Positions 8,504 through 18,460 of a stretch of 64,000 nucleotides of DNA are shown piece by piece (the first letter of the stretch is position 1; each line of letters begins with the position of its first letter). The position numbers and the translations under genes are program-made. The notes below the pieces were generated by a model. The model worked only from the letters and a program-made list of their open reading frames with translations, did not search any database and was not told the origin of the DNA. Location of the stretch: assembly GCA_963677175.2 (NCBI GenBank), contig CAXXES010000007.1, forward strand, positions 1,136,147 to 1,200,146, given 5' to 3'. The DNA comes from Sunxiuqinia sp963677175. GTDB lineage: Bacteria; Bacteroidota; Bacteroidia; Bacteroidales; Prolixibacteraceae.

Positions 8504-10126
8504 ATGAATATCAGCCAGATAACGATACTCTGCATCTTTATCGGCTTACTCAGTATGACGTTGGTTACCTACTTTGCCGGACTTTCCATCGACGTGACAC
8601 GCGATGCCGGCAAGTATGCAACGATTGCAAAGGAAGCCTTTCAAAACAACAATTATATCAATCTCACGGTACATGGCGAGCCATACGACCAAAAGCCACC
8701 TCTTTTGTTTTGGCTGGGCGCCGCAGGCTTTGCGATAGGCGGAGTTTCCAATTTTTGGTTTAAGTTACCGGTGCTGCTCGTGGTTGTTCTCGGATTGTAT
8801 TCGGCTTACCGGCTTGGCAAAAGTTTGTATAACAAACGCATAGGACGAATAACGCTTTTTTTACTTGCGTTTTCGATGATATATACCCTTTACACCATGG
8901 ATGTGCATACCGATACGCCGCTTCAAGCGTTTGTCACGTTCGCATTTTGGCAGTTTGCCGAATTTGTGAGGACAAAAAAAAATAAACACTGGATTTTGGG
9001 CTTTTTGGGAACGGGGCTGGCCATGCTTTGTAAAGGGCCGATTGGTGCTGCCATCCCGGCGTTTGCAGTGGTGGGACATCTCCTGTTTACAAAAAACTTT
9101 AAGTCGTTCCTCGATTACCGGTGGTATGTTGGTATTGTTATATCGTTTATTGTTGCTAGTCCGGCCTTGATTGGTTTAATGAACCAATTCGGATGGGATG
9201 GGATCCGGTTCTTTTTCTGGGAAAATAACATTGGACGGATTACGGGGTCATATGTAAGTGCAAAGAATGATCCGGTTTTTTATGTCCACAGCCTGATGTA
9301 TCTTTTTCTGCCCTGGAACCTGATGTTTTTTATTTCGGCCTTTTTTGAATTCAGAAAACTGATCAGGAACAAATTCCGGACCCGTGAATACTTTACTGTT
9401 TCGGGTATCTGGATCTTTTTTATTATTCTGAATGCTTCGGCAAGCCAACTCCCGAACTATATTTTCAGCGTGATTCCGTTGATGGCTGTTCTTACAGCAA
9501 AATGGACCGATAAGGCACTGCATAAAAAAAGGAAGCTGTTCCGGATTTTCAATTCCGTTCAGGTCACAATTGTTTGCCTTTTATGGATAATCATATCGGC
9601 GCTTTCTTTATACTTCTTCCCTTATCCCAACTGGTCGTTTGGGCTGGTCTCCTTGTTAGGGATATTGGCGATCTGTTTTATTTTCTTCAGAAGTGATAAC
9701 CCGGCAGCCAAACTGTTTCTACCCTCGGCTATTAGTTTTATCTGTCTGGCCTTCTTGCTGAATACATCCATTTTCCCTTACATGTTCAGCTTTCAGGCGC
9801 CTCCTAAGGCAGCCCGTTATTTTAGCAGGCACGCAGAACCCGGAAACACGCTCTACAATTATAACTATCCGCAATACGAACTTTTTTTTTACAGTGAGCC
9901 ACAAGCGGTTCAGCTCTCTTCGGCTGAAGAGATGAAATGCGCTGCCGGAAAGAAGGGTAACTGGATCTTTACCGACGCTGAAGGATTTAAACAGATCGCA
10001 GATTTAAATCTGAAGGCCGACACCGTATTGACATACCGCCATCTTTATCTCAACCGGGGTTCACAATTTATCAATCCTGCAACACGATACGAGGTGCTGA
10101 AGCCGATGTACCTGATTAAGTATTGA
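8504..10126 (+). CDS. Membrane glycosyltransferase of the GT39/ArnT-like (PMT_2) family
   Basis: About 540 residues with an N-terminal membrane helix and some ten to twelve more. The first periplasmic loop carries the acidic catalytic-type block DVTRDAGKYATIAKEAF, followed by PYDQKPPLLFWL, which matches the KPP[L/I] motif of ArnT and PMT_2 enzymes that move sugars from polyprenyl-phosphate donors. The C-terminal part after about residue 400 is a short soluble domain with PNYIFSVIPL upstream of it. An in-frame start exists at 8369, but the 45 residues it would add are basic and non-membrane, so the Met at 8504, just before the first helix, is preferred. The acceptor is unknown; no lipid A genes lie nearby. 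Monocistronic on the plus strand. Confidence 0.85.
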   Translation: MNISQITILCIFIGLLSMTLVTYFAGLSIDVTRDAGKYATIAKEAFQNNNYINLTVHGEPYDQKPPLLFWLGAAGFAIGGVSNFWFKLPVLLVVVLGLYSAYRLGKSLYNKRIGRITLFLLAFSMIYTLYTMDVHTDTPLQAFVTFAFWQFAEFVRTKKNKHWILGFLGTGLAMLCKGPIGAAIPAFAVVGHLLFTKNFKSFLDYRWYVGIVISFIVASPALIGLMNQFGWDGIRFFFWENNIGRITGSYVSAKNDPVFYVHSLMYLFLPWNLMFFISAFFEFRKLIRNKFRTREYFTVSGIWIFFIILNASASQLPNYIFSVIPLMAVLTAKWTDKALHKKRKLFRIFNSVQVTIVCLLWIIISALSLYFFPYPNWSFGLVSLLGILAICFIFFRSDNPAAKLFLPSAISFICLAFLLNTSIFPYMFSFQAPPKAARYFSRHAEPGNTLYNYNYPQYELFFYSEPQAVQLSSAEEMKCAAGKKGNWIFTDAEGFKQIADLNLKADTVLTYRHLYLNRGSQFINPATRYEVLKPMYLIKY

Positions 10127-10254
10127 CGCCAATCCACTGCTCATTTTAAGCTCGAGCCGCTCTATCCCCGATATCCTACTTGCTTTATTTCTTACCATAA
10201 GCGCCTGGGGATTTATGGAAATGATCTGAAAACCGGGGTGTTGGTTGATCCTTT

Positions 10255-11229
10255 TCATTTAATTTTCAGCCTAATATATACAGGCAGGTGATCGGATATT
10301 GTTCCAAAGTCTATTAACACTTTACTTTCGATTTCTTCAAAACAGTCTTTTGTGTAAAAGATGTAGTCGATTCGTTCTGTCGGATTTTCAGAAGAAAAGG
10401 TAGGAGGATACACCACTTTGCCGGCAGAAGCTGCGGCACATCCAATATCCGGATCATCCAGAAATAAATGAATGGCCTTTTCTCCCGAACCCGGAGAACT
10501 GTTAAAATCTCCCATCAAAATAACGGGATGACGAGCCCTTTCTTCTTTGAAGATCTGATAAATCGCCATAATCTGCTCTTCCCTTGTTGCTTGATCAAAT
10601 GCCTCTGCATGAACATTCATGATCAAAAAATTGGATTCAGGATGTTGTACCAAAGCTGAAACCAGTAGTCGATCCAGGTAAAATGCATTGTAATAAAACG
10701 GGTTTGAATCCACTTCCTTTAAGACAAGCCGCTCCGGATTGCTTAGTTCCCAGGAGCTCATAATTGACTGTCCCGATAATACGTTACCAAAATGAACTGA
10801 TGGCGGCCAGTAAGGAAAGGGAACGTACCGTTTATCCCAATTAATGGCTTTTAGCGAGTAAGGAAAAAACAGTTTGGCAATCGTATCATGCTGGTCGACC
10901 ATAAAAGACCGTTTACTTCCATAGTCAATTTCCTGGAAAGCAAGAATATCAACAGGTATTTGGTTGAGACGATGAACCAGCTTTTCCATGTTTGTGGCAA
11001 ATAATTCCTTTTGCGGGGCAATTGCAAGATTATTATTCATTCCTGACAAATAACCGACATTGTAAGTCATGACTGAAAGCTTACGCTCATTCTCCCTTTT
11101 TAATGGATCAGCATAAGAAATAACAAATAAGTTGTCATCAGCTGTTTCCCGGCTAGCCCAAAAATAAAAAACGGTTACAGTTGTTACAAAAAGAATAATA
11201 ATAAGTAAAACTAAGATTAATTTTTTCAT
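10255..11229 (-). CDS. Exported endonuclease/exonuclease/phosphatase-family protein
   Basis: A 324-residue protein with an N-terminal hydrophobic segment (about 4-24) that is a signal or anchor. The EEP core is complete: MTYNVGY (metal-site Asn), FQEIDYG (catalytic Glu), LIMNVHAEA (His), MGDFNSSPG (Asp/Asn) and a final SDHLPVY (Asp-His). These folds cleave phosphodiester or phosphoester bonds in nucleic acids, inositol phosphates or phospholipids; the sequence does not say which. Its gene is divergent from the TonB-dependent receptor at 11407, sharing a 177-bp gap, which suggests but does not prove a joint role in nutrient release and uptake. Confidence 0.85.
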   Translation of the reverse strand: MKKLILVLLIIILFVTTVTVFYFWASRETADDNLFVISYADPLKRENERKLSVMTYNVGYLSGMNNNLAIAPQKELFATNMEKLVHRLNQIPVDILAFQEIDYGSKRSFMVDQHDTIAKLFFPYSLKAINWDKRYVPFPYWPPSVHFGNVLSGQSIMSSWELSNPERLVLKEVDSNPFYYNAFYLDRLLVSALVQHPESNFLIMNVHAEAFDQATREEQIMAIYQIFKEERARHPVILMGDFNSSPGSGEKAIHLFLDDPDIGCAAASAGKVVYPPTFSSENPTERIDYIFYTKDCFEEIESKVLIDFGTISDHLPVYIRLKIK

Positions 11230-11406
11230 TGTGATCTTTCGTTTTTTTATTTTTGTCTAAATATATTAATAATCAGACTATTGTGTGTTAAGTGATCATT
11301 AATTTATTTTCGACCCGTAACGTAAAGTTCACTTATCACTTGTTTGATTTTACATATACAAAACATGATAATTGTATTTTTGAAAGAAAAACTTAATCAT
11401 TCAACA

Positions 11407-14073
11407 ATGAAAAGCTACTTTATTTTTCTCATGATCATTTTCAATTCGGGTGCCACTTTATTTGCCCAGAACCTGAGTATGAAAGGCCAGGTTACCGATC
11501 AGGATGGTAATCCGCTGGTTGGAGCGACTATTTATCTGCAAGAGATCGACGAAGGAACAGCAGCTAACTTTAACGGGGCGTATCAATTCTCCAACCTTAG
11601 CCCGGGCGATTATACCCTTTCCGTTTCTTTTATCGGGTATGGGCCACAAACGTTAACTGTTCATCTGGACAGTCTGACGACCGATAAGGTGAATTTTGCC
11701 CTGATACGGAAAGATGTCGTGCTGGAAGGGTTGATCGTTACCGCACAAAAAAGGGAACAGTCGGTTATGGAAATTCCAACGGCCTTAACTTCGCTGGATG
11801 CCAATTTCCTTGAAAATTCAGGGATCACTGATTTGGACGATCTTTCTGACTATGTGCCCGGAATGCAGGTTCAGTTACAAAGCCCCAATAATCCGGGCTT
11901 TGTTATCCGTGGCATTACAAGTGACGACGGAGCTTCGAATGTGGAACCCCGGGTATCTGTTTTCCAGGATGGTGTTTCCATCAGCAAATCCCGTGGTTCA
12001 GTTGTTGAAGTTTATGATATGGAACGTGTGGAGGTGCTGAAAGGTCCGCAGGGTACCTTGTTTGGACGTGGAGCACAAATTGGAGCGGTCCATTTTATTC
12101 AAAATAAGGCGCAAAACAAAACTTCAGGTTCGTTAACGGCGGGGTATGGCGATTATAATTATACCCATCTGGAAGGATTTTTTAATACTCCGGTTGTGAA
12201 GGATAAGTTATTTGCCCGGGTCTCCGGCATTTATAATATGCACGACGGGTTCATCAGGAACTTATCAGGCGGACGATTAAATGGGAAAGATACAAAGGCC
12301 TTCCGGGCTTCGTTGAGGTATAAACCAACACCAATGACGAATATCGACCTTATTTATAATTATCAAAATGACACACCTCCCGGAACTTCCTTTAAAAGCG
12401 GAACCTACGCTCCGGCAGGAGGGGACACCAACCCCGGGACCACTGCCGATCTGGACAGGGGAAAGGAACTGGGCCTGGACCGTACGGTCTGGGGAACAAC
12501 ATTAATTGCCCGTCATTCTTTTTCTGCGAATTTCAGCTTAACATCGACTACAGCATACCGTGAGTTTGATTCATACGAGTCTTTCGATGCCGATGGCACG
12601 GCAGCCCCTGTTTTATGGTTCGCAGAAGATGCTTTCGGAAAACAGTTCAGCGAAGAACTACGCGCGAATTTCAGAATCAGTGAAAAGTTTGAGGGCTTTG
12701 GCGGGATGAGCTATTTTTATGAAGATGGTTTTAGCCATATCCCGTTTGAAACCAATGAACAAAGCCTGGCCGTTTTAATGTCACCGCTTGTTGCCCCTTT
12801 GGTGAATACTACCATGCTGGATCCATTAAACCAGGCCTTGTCGGCAATGTTGGGAACTACGGTAAATATGCAGTTGCAGCCTATGCCTTTGCTAACAAAT
12901 GGAGTACCCAATACTATTTCTTCCCTTTCTGAATTATTAAGTGAACCCTGGCCTTCGGCCGTGCCGGTCAGCATGCTGCCTATAGAAGCCCAGATGCTGT
13001 ATGCCATACTGCACCAGCCGTTAAATCAACAACATAAAGAAAGCTACACCAATTACGGGACCAACAGTGCCTATGAATTCTTTATTGACGGAACTTATCA
13101 TTTTGCCGATTGGTTTAAACTGACTGCCGGTTTACGCTACACAGTAGAGGATATCGAATCGGGCTACCAGGCAACTGCCGATCCGGATGGAAACAACGGC
13201 ACACTGGGCTTTGCCAGGAACGCCGGAACAAACGACCTGTTTATGCCGACGGAAAAAATAACGGCCAGTGATACTTATACCTCAATGGTTGGCCGTATTG
13301 CCGCGAATGTCAGTTTGACGGAAAACCTGAATACCTATGCAACCGTTGCCAGAGGCCGCCGTCCGAATGTCATTCAGTTTAAATCGGTCGCCAATAATGA
13401 CTTCACGAGCAGCTATGAGGCTGAAAAACTGGATGACGAAATTGTTTGGAGTTATGAGATCGGATTGAAAGGATTGACTCAAAACCAACAACTTTATTAT
13501 GATCTGGCTGGGTTCTATTACAACTACAGTCATTTTCAGACCCAATCAATAGAGGACCTGCAGATCGTGACGAAAGATGCGGGAGACGCAACAGCCTATG
13601 GATTTGAAGCTTCTCTCCGGTGGCAAATGAACAACAAGCTGAACCTGTTTGGAAACTATGCTTTTATTGATGCCACTTTTGATGACAAAGACGCTGATGG
13701 AAACCAACAGGAGTATGCGGGCAATTCTTTCCGTCTGACCCCAAAACATTCATTTGCGCTGGGCTTTAAGTTGGATGTGCCGGTCAACACAAAATACAGT
13801 GCATTTATCCGCCCCTCTTATACTTACAAATCGAGAGTCTATTTTGAAGAAGACAACGGCGAGGAGGTGATGCAGGACGCTTACGGCTTACTGAACCTGC
13901 GTGCCGGGGTGAACCTGCTTAAGCCTAAAATCACCATCCAGGCATTTCTGAATAATGCGTTGAATGAAAAATATATCATCGATGCCGGGAATACAGGACG
14001 CAATTTTGGAATACCGACATACATTGCCGGGGCTCCCAGTCTTTTCGGAATTGAGTTAAACTATAAATTCTAA
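11407..14073 (+). CDS. TonB-dependent outer-membrane receptor
   Basis: 888 residues from the Met at 11407, which opens a signal peptide ending LFAQ; an ATG 63 bp upstream is in frame but precedes the signal. After cleavage come a CarboxypepD-like domain (KGQVTDQDGNPLVGATIYL), a plug (VPGMQVQLQSPNNPGFVIRG, MERVEVLKGPQGTLFGRGA) and a long beta barrel ending in the aromatic strand FGIELNYKF required for Bam insertion. No SusD-like lipoprotein follows, so a polysaccharide-uptake SusCD pair is unlikely; the plug resembles iron/siderophore or small-ligand receptors (QKREQSVMEIPTALT). The ligand is unknown. No terminator was found in the 200 bp downstream. Confidence 0.93.
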   Translation: MKSYFIFLMIIFNSGATLFAQNLSMKGQVTDQDGNPLVGATIYLQEIDEGTAANFNGAYQFSNLSPGDYTLSVSFIGYGPQTLTVHLDSLTTDKVNFALIRKDVVLEGLIVTAQKREQSVMEIPTALTSLDANFLENSGITDLDDLSDYVPGMQVQLQSPNNPGFVIRGITSDDGASNVEPRVSVFQDGVSISKSRGSVVEVYDMERVEVLKGPQGTLFGRGAQIGAVHFIQNKAQNKTSGSLTAGYGDYNYTHLEGFFNTPVVKDKLFARVSGIYNMHDGFIRNLSGGRLNGKDTKAFRASLRYKPTPMTNIDLIYNYQNDTPPGTSFKSGTYAPAGGDTNPGTTADLDRGKELGLDRTVWGTTLIARHSFSANFSLTSTTAYREFDSYESFDADGTAAPVLWFAEDAFGKQFSEELRANFRISEKFEGFGGMSYFYEDGFSHIPFETNEQSLAVLMSPLVAPLVNTTMLDPLNQALSAMLGTTVNMQLQPMPLLTNGVPNTISSLSELLSEPWPSAVPVSMLPIEAQMLYAILHQPLNQQHKESYTNYGTNSAYEFFIDGTYHFADWFKLTAGLRYTVEDIESGYQATADPDGNNGTLGFARNAGTNDLFMPTEKITASDTYTSMVGRIAANVSLTENLNTYATVARGRRPNVIQFKSVANNDFTSSYEAEKLDDEIVWSYEIGLKGLTQNQQLYYDLAGFYYNYSHFQTQSIEDLQIVTKDAGDATAYGFEASLRWQMNNKLNLFGNYAFIDATFDDKDADGNQQEYAGNSFRLTPKHSFALGFKLDVPVNTKYSAFIRPSYTYKSRVYFEEDNGEEVMQDAYGLLNLRAGVNLLKPKITIQAFLNNALNEKYIIDAGNTGRNFGIPTYIAGAPSLFGIELNYKF

Positions 14074-14281
14074 CTTTTTAACGTTGAGAAAGGTAGCTTG
14101 AAAAGGGAGAGCCAGGGTGGGTCAGGTCGCGGATTCACTGAGTTCATTCATTCGGAATTCGTGGCTAATTTTCGAATGACCGACAGGTTATGAGCCCTCA
14201 AATCCTTATCATCCATGAAATCTGTGGTTACTAACGAAGACGGATAGATTGCGGTTCGTTCGCGCTACTTGAGGCTTACAG

Positions 14282-14692
14282 CTAACTATAAACCGTTAGC
14301 ACCAGTTTTCGTGAACCTCCGTAGTTGCGGTATTCGCCCAGGTAAATTCCCTGCCAGGTACCCAGGTTCAAGCGGCCGTTCGTAATCGGGATAGTCAGCT
14401 CAGCTCCTAAAATAGACGACTTGAGATGGGCCGGCATGTCGTCGGCTCCTTCGTAGATGTGGGTATAAACCGGGTGGTTTTCAGGAATAAGCTGATTTAT
14501 AAACGAATTAAAATCGGTTCGGACCGATGGATCAGCATTCTCATTGATCGTGATTCCGGCGGAGGTGTGCTTGATCAAGATATGAAGCAAGCCTTTGTCC
14601 GGCAAATCCGGAAGTTCGCGGCTAATCAAATCCGTAATCAGGTGAAAACCCCGTTTAAACTCCGGCAGTCGTATTTCTTTTTGTTGTATCAC
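14282..14692 (-). CDS. yjbQ: YjbQ-family (UPF0047) protein, secondary thiamine-phosphate synthase type
   Basis: 136 residues, the usual length. The family block HILIKHTSAGITINENADPSV is split over residues about 47-68, then HIYEGADDMPAHLKSSILG (His residues for the putative metal site) and LNLGTWQGIYLGEYRN near the end. The E. coli homologue can rescue thiamine-phosphate synthase loss, but its main role is unsettled. It overlaps the stop of the upstream radical-SAM gene by four bases (ATGA type), so the two are translationally coupled. Confidence 0.93.
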   Translation of the reverse strand: MIQQKEIRLPEFKRGFHLITDLISRELPDLPDKGLLHILIKHTSAGITINENADPSVRTDFNSFINQLIPENHPVYTHIYEGADDMPAHLKSSILGAELTIPITNGRLNLGTWQGIYLGEYRNYGGSRKLVLTVYS

Positions 14693-15888
14693 TTCATAAA
14701 ATCATTAAACGCATTGTAAACTCCCCCACTTTGCTGCGACTGCTGCCTGTCGTGCTGGTTTTGCTGCCACTGAACAGCCATATCCGAAAGCACGGGATCG
14801 GCATGGCTGAAAAATAGTTTATAGGAAGTACAAAAGCGCGGCTTTCGCTGGTCGCGCGGATCTTTAATTCGGTCTTTAGTACAACCGCCATAGCATTTCG
14901 TTAGCCAGCTGCACTGTTTGCACTCGCGCGGCAACTGTGCTTTAGCCTGTCCAAACAGGGTTTGCTTTTTCGAATTCAGCATGTTGATCACCCGGTCGTG
15001 CATCACATTGCCCAGCTTCCATTTCGGCTCAACAAAGAAATCGCAGCTGTACACATTCCCGTTGTGTTCAATTACCACATAGGGGCCGCATTCTTTCATC
15101 ATGGTGCATTCGGGCGATTCGAGGCCCACATAGCTGTAGAAAACCGATTCGAAATGACGAACCGAAGTCGTGGGTTGACCATCTTTAAAGTCGGCCAGCC
15201 ACAAATCGAACAGCTTGTTCAGGAAATGGCCGTAATCTTCGGCAGACACCGAAAAGTCAGCTGCTTTAGCTGAATCATTCTTATCGGTTTCAACAATCGG
15301 AATAAACTGCATAAACGTCAAGCCAATGCTTTTGAAGTAGTTGTACAATTCTTCGGGATGCTTGACCGAATGACTCGTCACACAACACATGGCATTGGCC
15401 GCAACACCTTCGTCAAGCAGCATTTTCGCATTGTCCTCCACCCGCTGGTGGGTTCCTGTTCCACCCAAATCGAACCGGTAGTGATCATGAATATGCTTTG
15501 GCCCATCTAGCGACAAACCCACCAGCCAGTCGTATTTCCGCAAGAACTTAGCCCAGTCGCGGTTCAATAAAAGACCGTTGGTTTGCAGGCCATTGCCCAC
15601 CATTTGTCCATGTCCGTATTTTTGTTCCAACTCAATGGCCCGCTCATAAAACGCCAATCCCATCAGGGTAGGTTCCCCACCCTGCCAGGCCAGCGAAACG
15701 CCGTCGCCCGATTGCTGCATCACCTGGCGAATGGTCTCTTCCTGTATCTGTGGGCTCATGCGATGCGTTTTACTTTGCTGAAACAGCTCCGATTTCTCCA
15801 GGTAAAAACAATAGGTGCAGTTCAAATTGCAATCGGGGCCGGATGGCTTAATTAAGACGGAATTCAGCGGTTTAAATTTCTTTGCCAT
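14689..15888 (-). CDS. Radical SAM anaerobic sulfatase-maturase (anSME-like, SPASM)
   Basis: 399 residues. The N-terminal radical-SAM motif is CNLNCTYC (CX3CX2C) near residue 20, followed by SLAWQGGEPTLMG, as in anaerobic sulfatase maturases that oxidise an active-site Cys or Ser to formylglycine. The C-terminal SPASM region has spaced cysteines: ECTMMKECGPY, VYSCDFF and ECKQCSWLTKCYGGC, enough for two auxiliary iron-sulfur clusters. No sulfatase gene is in the window, so the substrate is elsewhere or is different. It is first in a two-gene unit with yjbQ; a 127-bp divergent gap separates it from the barrel protein at 16016. Confidence 0.9.
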   Translation of the reverse strand: MAKKFKPLNSVLIKPSGPDCNLNCTYCFYLEKSELFQQSKTHRMSPQIQEETIRQVMQQSGDGVSLAWQGGEPTLMGLAFYERAIELEQKYGHGQMVGNGLQTNGLLLNRDWAKFLRKYDWLVGLSLDGPKHIHDHYRFDLGGTGTHQRVEDNAKMLLDEGVAANAMCCVTSHSVKHPEELYNYFKSIGLTFMQFIPIVETDKNDSAKAADFSVSAEDYGHFLNKLFDLWLADFKDGQPTTSVRHFESVFYSYVGLESPECTMMKECGPYVVIEHNGNVYSCDFFVEPKWKLGNVMHDRVINMLNSKKQTLFGQAKAQLPRECKQCSWLTKCYGGCTKDRIKDPRDQRKPRFCTSYKLFFSHADPVLSDMAVQWQQNQHDRQQSQQSGGVYNAFNDFMK

Positions 15889-16015
15889 ATTCTTCTCCTC
15901 TGCTAATCAAAAACACAAACATACTAAAACAATTACAAACCCGACAGTATTCCATTTTAGCTATTATTTTGATATCTTTCAACCTCAATTGGTCAAGTTA
16001 AACTCGGAAAATAAG

Positions 16016-16630
16016 ATGAAAACGCTGGTTACCTTCGCCTTTAGTTTATTTTTGGTCGTATGTCTTTTTAAAACAGCACATGCGCAGAGACACCTGATAC
16101 GAAATCAAGGTTTCTTTTATGGCGTGGAAGGCTTTTATGGCCTTCACTCAAATTTAAAGACCGACCACGTAAAGGATACCGATATCTACTCCCCTTCTTC
16201 TTATGGATTAAAAGCCTCCGCCAACTGGTTTTCGGGTTACCATTTGTCAACCGGTGTCGCCCTGGCAATTCTTAACTATGAAGCCCCCAACATGATTACC
16301 TTTCCGGTACTGGTCAATGCACAAGCCTATTTAAACAAGGGCTCCAATACTCCATTTGCTTTCGTTGAAAGCGGCTATGGCTTTCGCCTGAATCATCGCA
16401 AGCAAGACAAAGGTTTTATCTACGAAGCCGGAGTTGGCTATCGCTATCGTTTAAAGCGAAGCAACTATCTGGTCATTAAGGCTGGTTACCACGCGTTTAT
16501 CAACAAGGAATGGGATTGGTTTCGAAAACTGGGGGATGAATATGATCCGAACGATCCCTATCGCTGGTACGACATGAGAAGGCACACCATCAACCTCAGT
16601 ATTGGTTTTTATCATTCAACCCGGTATTGA
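16016..16630 (+). CDS. Small outer-membrane beta-barrel-like protein, unknown function
   Basis: 204 residues from the ATG at 16016, which opens a signal peptide ending TAHAQ. The mature part has alternating aromatic strands (FFYGVEGFYGLHS, YEAGVGYRYRL, YLVIKAGYHAF) and ends HTINLSIGFYHSTRY, a terminal strand of the outer-membrane type though it ends in Tyr rather than Phe. It contains no known catalytic motif. It is divergent from the radical-SAM gene and convergent with the alkaline phosphatase homologue, 18 bp away. Confidence 0.65.
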   Translation: MKTLVTFAFSLFLVVCLFKTAHAQRHLIRNQGFFYGVEGFYGLHSNLKTDHVKDTDIYSPSSYGLKASANWFSGYHLSTGVALAILNYEAPNMITFPVLVNAQAYLNKGSNTPFAFVESGYGFRLNHRKQDKGFIYEAGVGYRYRLKRSNYLVIKAGYHAFINKEWDWFRKLGDEYDPNDPYRWYDMRRHTINLSIGFYHSTRY

Positions 16631-16648
16631 TTTTGGACGAAGAGTTTA

Positions 16649-18289
16649 TCAGTCAATAAGCTCTTCCAAAATACGGCCGCCACAATGCGGAGGCGTTCCG
16701 TACCCCAGCAAATGTAGCAGAGTAGGTGCCAGATCAATCGCACCGACAGGTTTTAGTGTAGATCCGCGCTTGATGTCCTTTCCCATCCAAATCATCGGAA
16801 TCCGGCTATTGTCATTATAAATGGTTCGTTTAAATTTATACTCCGGCTGCCATCCTTCTTCCAGCACAAACAGGACATCGCCCGAACGTTTAAAATTAAA
16901 TGAGCTGGCTATAGCAACAAGCTGACTTTTCACATAGTCGCCTTGCTCGAAGTCGATAGCCGGTAAAGATATCTTCACCCCTTCAAACTGGTTGATAAAT
17001 GAGGCAGCCTTGGTTTGAACATCGGCCAGTTGCAAGCTGTTTTTTTCAATCAAATCGCGGTTCAGGTAGATTTGTTGATCACTCACAAATTCCACCCAAT
17101 CACCCTGTCCATAACTGATGTTGAGAAACGATTTCAGCAAAGCCACCATACTTTCGGGAGCCACAAAACCAACCGGCATATTCAATTCTTCTTTCAAATA
17201 GTTCACCGGATAGGTAGAAGAGCAGGCCGAACTCAAAATCAGCAAATACCTGTCGCGACCAATCTGCTTATCTAAAAAGTTGAGCAAATGCTCGATGTTG
17301 CGGTCCAGGCGAAGGTATAAATCCTGTGTCTCCATGGAATTGGGATTAAACGATCCCTGCTCGTAATCCATTGATGAAAAATTGATCGCCAACAAGTCGG
17401 GGGTGTTGTCCATACCCAATTGCTCGGCTTCAATCAGAGCCAGGGCAAAATCTTTCACCATTTGGTTTCCATAAGGCGTAGTCTTCAGAATCTTATAGCT
17501 TCCGGCCTGTTTTTTCAGCCGGTTTAAGTTGTATGGAAACGTGTTCCACTTGCCATAGTAACCCGGTTCCAACACATAATCATCTTCCAGGCTCTCGTAG
17601 TAACTTGTCAAAGGCAACAGCAGTTCCCAGTCGCCATCGATATAAAAATCACCGAACCGCTTGTCATTAAATTGGCGCACCCAATCCGGAAACTGATCTA
17701 CATAATACGAGCTGCTGATCATGTTTCCGGTCAGTTCATCCATCCAGTAGGCACCATCGGCAGCATGACCGGCCGAAAAAACGGCGCTGTTCGCATTGAG
17801 CGCTACCGAAAAGACCCTGGCCCTGTTCCTTGTATTGAGTTTCAAAACGTCGCCAACGGTTGGACTAAGCAATTTAGTCGCCGAAACCTGTCCTTCCTTC
17901 GAATCGCTTCCAACGGTGATGTAATAGTCATCCTGCAAGGCATTAACTTCCTTTCGACGCAGGCGATCGTACCACGAATCGTTAACAATCCCATGCCGGG
18001 CCGGATAAACGCCGGTGAAGAGCGTGGGCACACCGGTGGCGTTCTTCTGAATGTGCAAATTCATGGAGGCGTTGGTACAAACGGCCCCATCTTGCATTAA
18101 CCGACGAAAACCACCTTGCTGAAACTGATTCCAATAGCGGGTAATATAATCGGTTCGCATTTGCTCCACATTCACCACAACCACCAAACGGGTCTGGTCA
18201 GCCGTCGAACCCGGAATTTGCTGAGCAAAAGAAAGTGACACCTGGGAGATAAAAAATACGAAAAGAAGCATCTGTAATCGATTCGGCAT
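16649..18289 (-). CDS. PafA-like alkaline phosphatase superfamily protein, probably catalytically inactive
   Basis: 546 residues from the Met at 18289, which opens a signal peptide ending SFAQQ. The fold is clear: VVVVNVEQMRTDYITRYW, GGFRRLMQDGA, FTGVYPARHGIV and YLRLDRNIEHLL match Bacteroidota PafA-type phosphomonoesterases. The metal and catalytic positions are altered. The first metal Asp (family VDQMR) is Glu-42. The nucleophile Thr (family T-A-x-G-H) is Asn-83 in KNATGVP. The metal His of family TDYVGH is lost (MDYEQG). The Asp-His of family ADHG reads SSACSS, and the last His before V-P is Arg (NSRIP). It therefore probably binds ligand or partner instead of hydrolysing. It carries no C/S-x-P-x-R sulfatase motif. 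Confidence 0.85.
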   Translation of the reverse strand: MPNRLQMLLFVFFISQVSLSFAQQIPGSTADQTRLVVVVNVEQMRTDYITRYWNQFQQGGFRRLMQDGAVCTNASMNLHIQKNATGVPTLFTGVYPARHGIVNDSWYDRLRRKEVNALQDDYYITVGSDSKEGQVSATKLLSPTVGDVLKLNTRNRARVFSVALNANSAVFSAGHAADGAYWMDELTGNMISSSYYVDQFPDWVRQFNDKRFGDFYIDGDWELLLPLTSYYESLEDDYVLEPGYYGKWNTFPYNLNRLKKQAGSYKILKTTPYGNQMVKDFALALIEAEQLGMDNTPDLLAINFSSMDYEQGSFNPNSMETQDLYLRLDRNIEHLLNFLDKQIGRDRYLLILSSACSSTYPVNYLKEELNMPVGFVAPESMVALLKSFLNISYGQGDWVEFVSDQQIYLNRDLIEKNSLQLADVQTKAASFINQFEGVKISLPAIDFEQGDYVKSQLVAIASSFNFKRSGDVLFVLEEGWQPEYKFKRTIYNDNSRIPMIWMGKDIKRGSTLKPVGAIDLAPTLLHLLGYGTPPHCGGRILEELID

Positions 18290-18460
18290 GGCATAGATTT
18301 TAAAGCGACTCAAAAATATAAAAAAGAAATCTATTAAAAAGCTCACCAACGTCAACCAGATCGTGAAATTCATGCCAAGAGATCATGTTCTGGCTTTTTC
18401 CCTTATCTTTAGGAGATTCAAAAAAACCATCAGTCACATTATCCAGACAAAGAATCAAAC

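Noticed and set aside
11407..14073. SusC of a polysaccharide-utilisation locus
   Set aside because: No SusD homologue follows and the receptor's plug resembles small-ligand receptors; no glycoside hydrolases are adjacent.
14689..18289. Maturase and alkaline-phosphatase-like protein as an enzyme-substrate pair
   Set aside because: The phosphatase homologue has KNATG where a sulfatase would have C/S-x-P-x-R, so it cannot be a formylglycine target.
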